From NCBI GenBank assembly GCA_036272915.1, contig DATAXV010000040.1, positions 1-5,661 of the forward strand: 5,661 nt of DNA, given 5' to 3'. Origin of the DNA: DATAXV01 sp036272915 (GTDB lineage: Bacteria > Chloroflexota > Dormibacteria > Dormibacterales > Dormibacteraceae). A model generated the notes under the pieces. That model was not told the origin of the DNA. It did not search any database and saw only the letters and a program-made list of their open reading frames with translations. Shown here piece by piece: positions 5,639 through 5,661 of the stretch (position 1 is the first letter of the stretch; every line of letters begins with the position of its first letter). A program made the translations under genes and the position numbers.

Positions 5639-5661
5639 TCCCCGCTGATATCCGAAGAGCC
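5639..5661 (-). repeat. ISL3-type terminal inverted repeat, right (transposase 5' side)
   Basis: Read on the minus strand the final 23 bases are GGCTCTTCGGATATCAGCGG plus GGA, the canonical ISL3-type tip. The repeat ends exactly at the window edge, so the flanking target duplication cannot be seen. The transposase promoter should lie between here and 5584, but no clear hexamers are visible. Confidence 0.85.

Larger units (their letters stand above)
4238..5661 (-). mobile_element. ISL3-family insertion sequence, 1424 bp, apparently complete
   Basis: The element is bounded by imperfect inverted repeats that begin GGCTC(A/T)TCGGAT, the typical GG(C/T)TCTTC-like end of the ISL3 family, and holds one transposase gene on the minus strand. 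The 1424-bp length is in the family's usual range (about 1.3-1.5 kb). Both ends and the reading frame look intact, so the copy may be active. The right repeat ends on the last base of the window; a contig break at the edge of a multicopy element would explain this. Between the transposase start and the right repeat lie about 54 bases with no visible gene. Confidence 0.9.

Noticed and set aside
1..5661. Defence system, phage or riboswitch
   Set aside because: All coding space is accounted for by pilus genes, one unassigned protein, a tRNA and an IS; no integrase, attachment repeat of the tRNA end or conserved riboswitch core was seen.

Overview
The window looks like the end of a contig from a high-GC, Gram-positive-type actinobacterium (Actinomycetota). 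The signs are very GC-rich codon use, TGA stops throughout, GTG/TTG starts, chains of 4-bp stop/start overlaps, and an actinobacterial-type Flp/Tad pilus cluster. An Acidimicrobiia-like host is possible, but the sequence alone cannot settle the class.

Positions 1-2932 (all minus strand, read right to left) hold part of a Flp/Tad (tight adherence) pilus-assembly operon. In transcription order: a TadE-like pseudopilin (2932-2375), a second shorter TadE-like pseudopilin (2378-1983), a TadE/TadG-like protein with a 'Tad' N-terminal membrane anchor (1983-1552), a CpaB/RcpC-like SAF-domain protein (1555-884), a CpaE/TadZ-like ParA-family ATPase with an altered Walker A motif (887-153), and the first 52 codons of a further gene (156 to the left edge), which by position is probably the CpaF/TadA secretion ATPase. 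Every junction overlaps by 1-4 bp, so translation is probably coupled. The major Flp pilin, prepilin peptidase and TadB/TadC membrane proteins are not in the window. The minor pilins and CpaB would sit in the envelope, with CpaE and CpaF working at the cytoplasmic face.

Positions 2933-3039 separate the operon from an upstream minus-strand gene and contain a perfect 14-bp inverted repeat that looks like a terminator. Positions 3040-4065 encode an unassigned 341-residue protein with two small alpha/beta-looking segments, a long proline-rich linker and a helical C-terminus. Its promoter lies close to the start codon, so its mRNA may be leaderless.

Positions 4132-4208 (plus strand) are an intact tRNA gene with anticodon CAU, either elongator Met or the lysidine-modified Ile2 type. 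Twenty-nine bases beyond it begins a complete-looking ISL3-family insertion sequence (4238-5661) with an intact 438-residue transposase on the minus strand and imperfect terminal inverted repeats. The right repeat ends on the last base of the window, which fits an assembly break at a multicopy IS.

I see no CRISPR array, riboswitch or defence system. The least ordinary signals are the CpaE Walker A substitution, the third Tad protein that lacks the pilin Glu+5, the unassigned proline-rich protein and the IS placed directly behind a tRNA.
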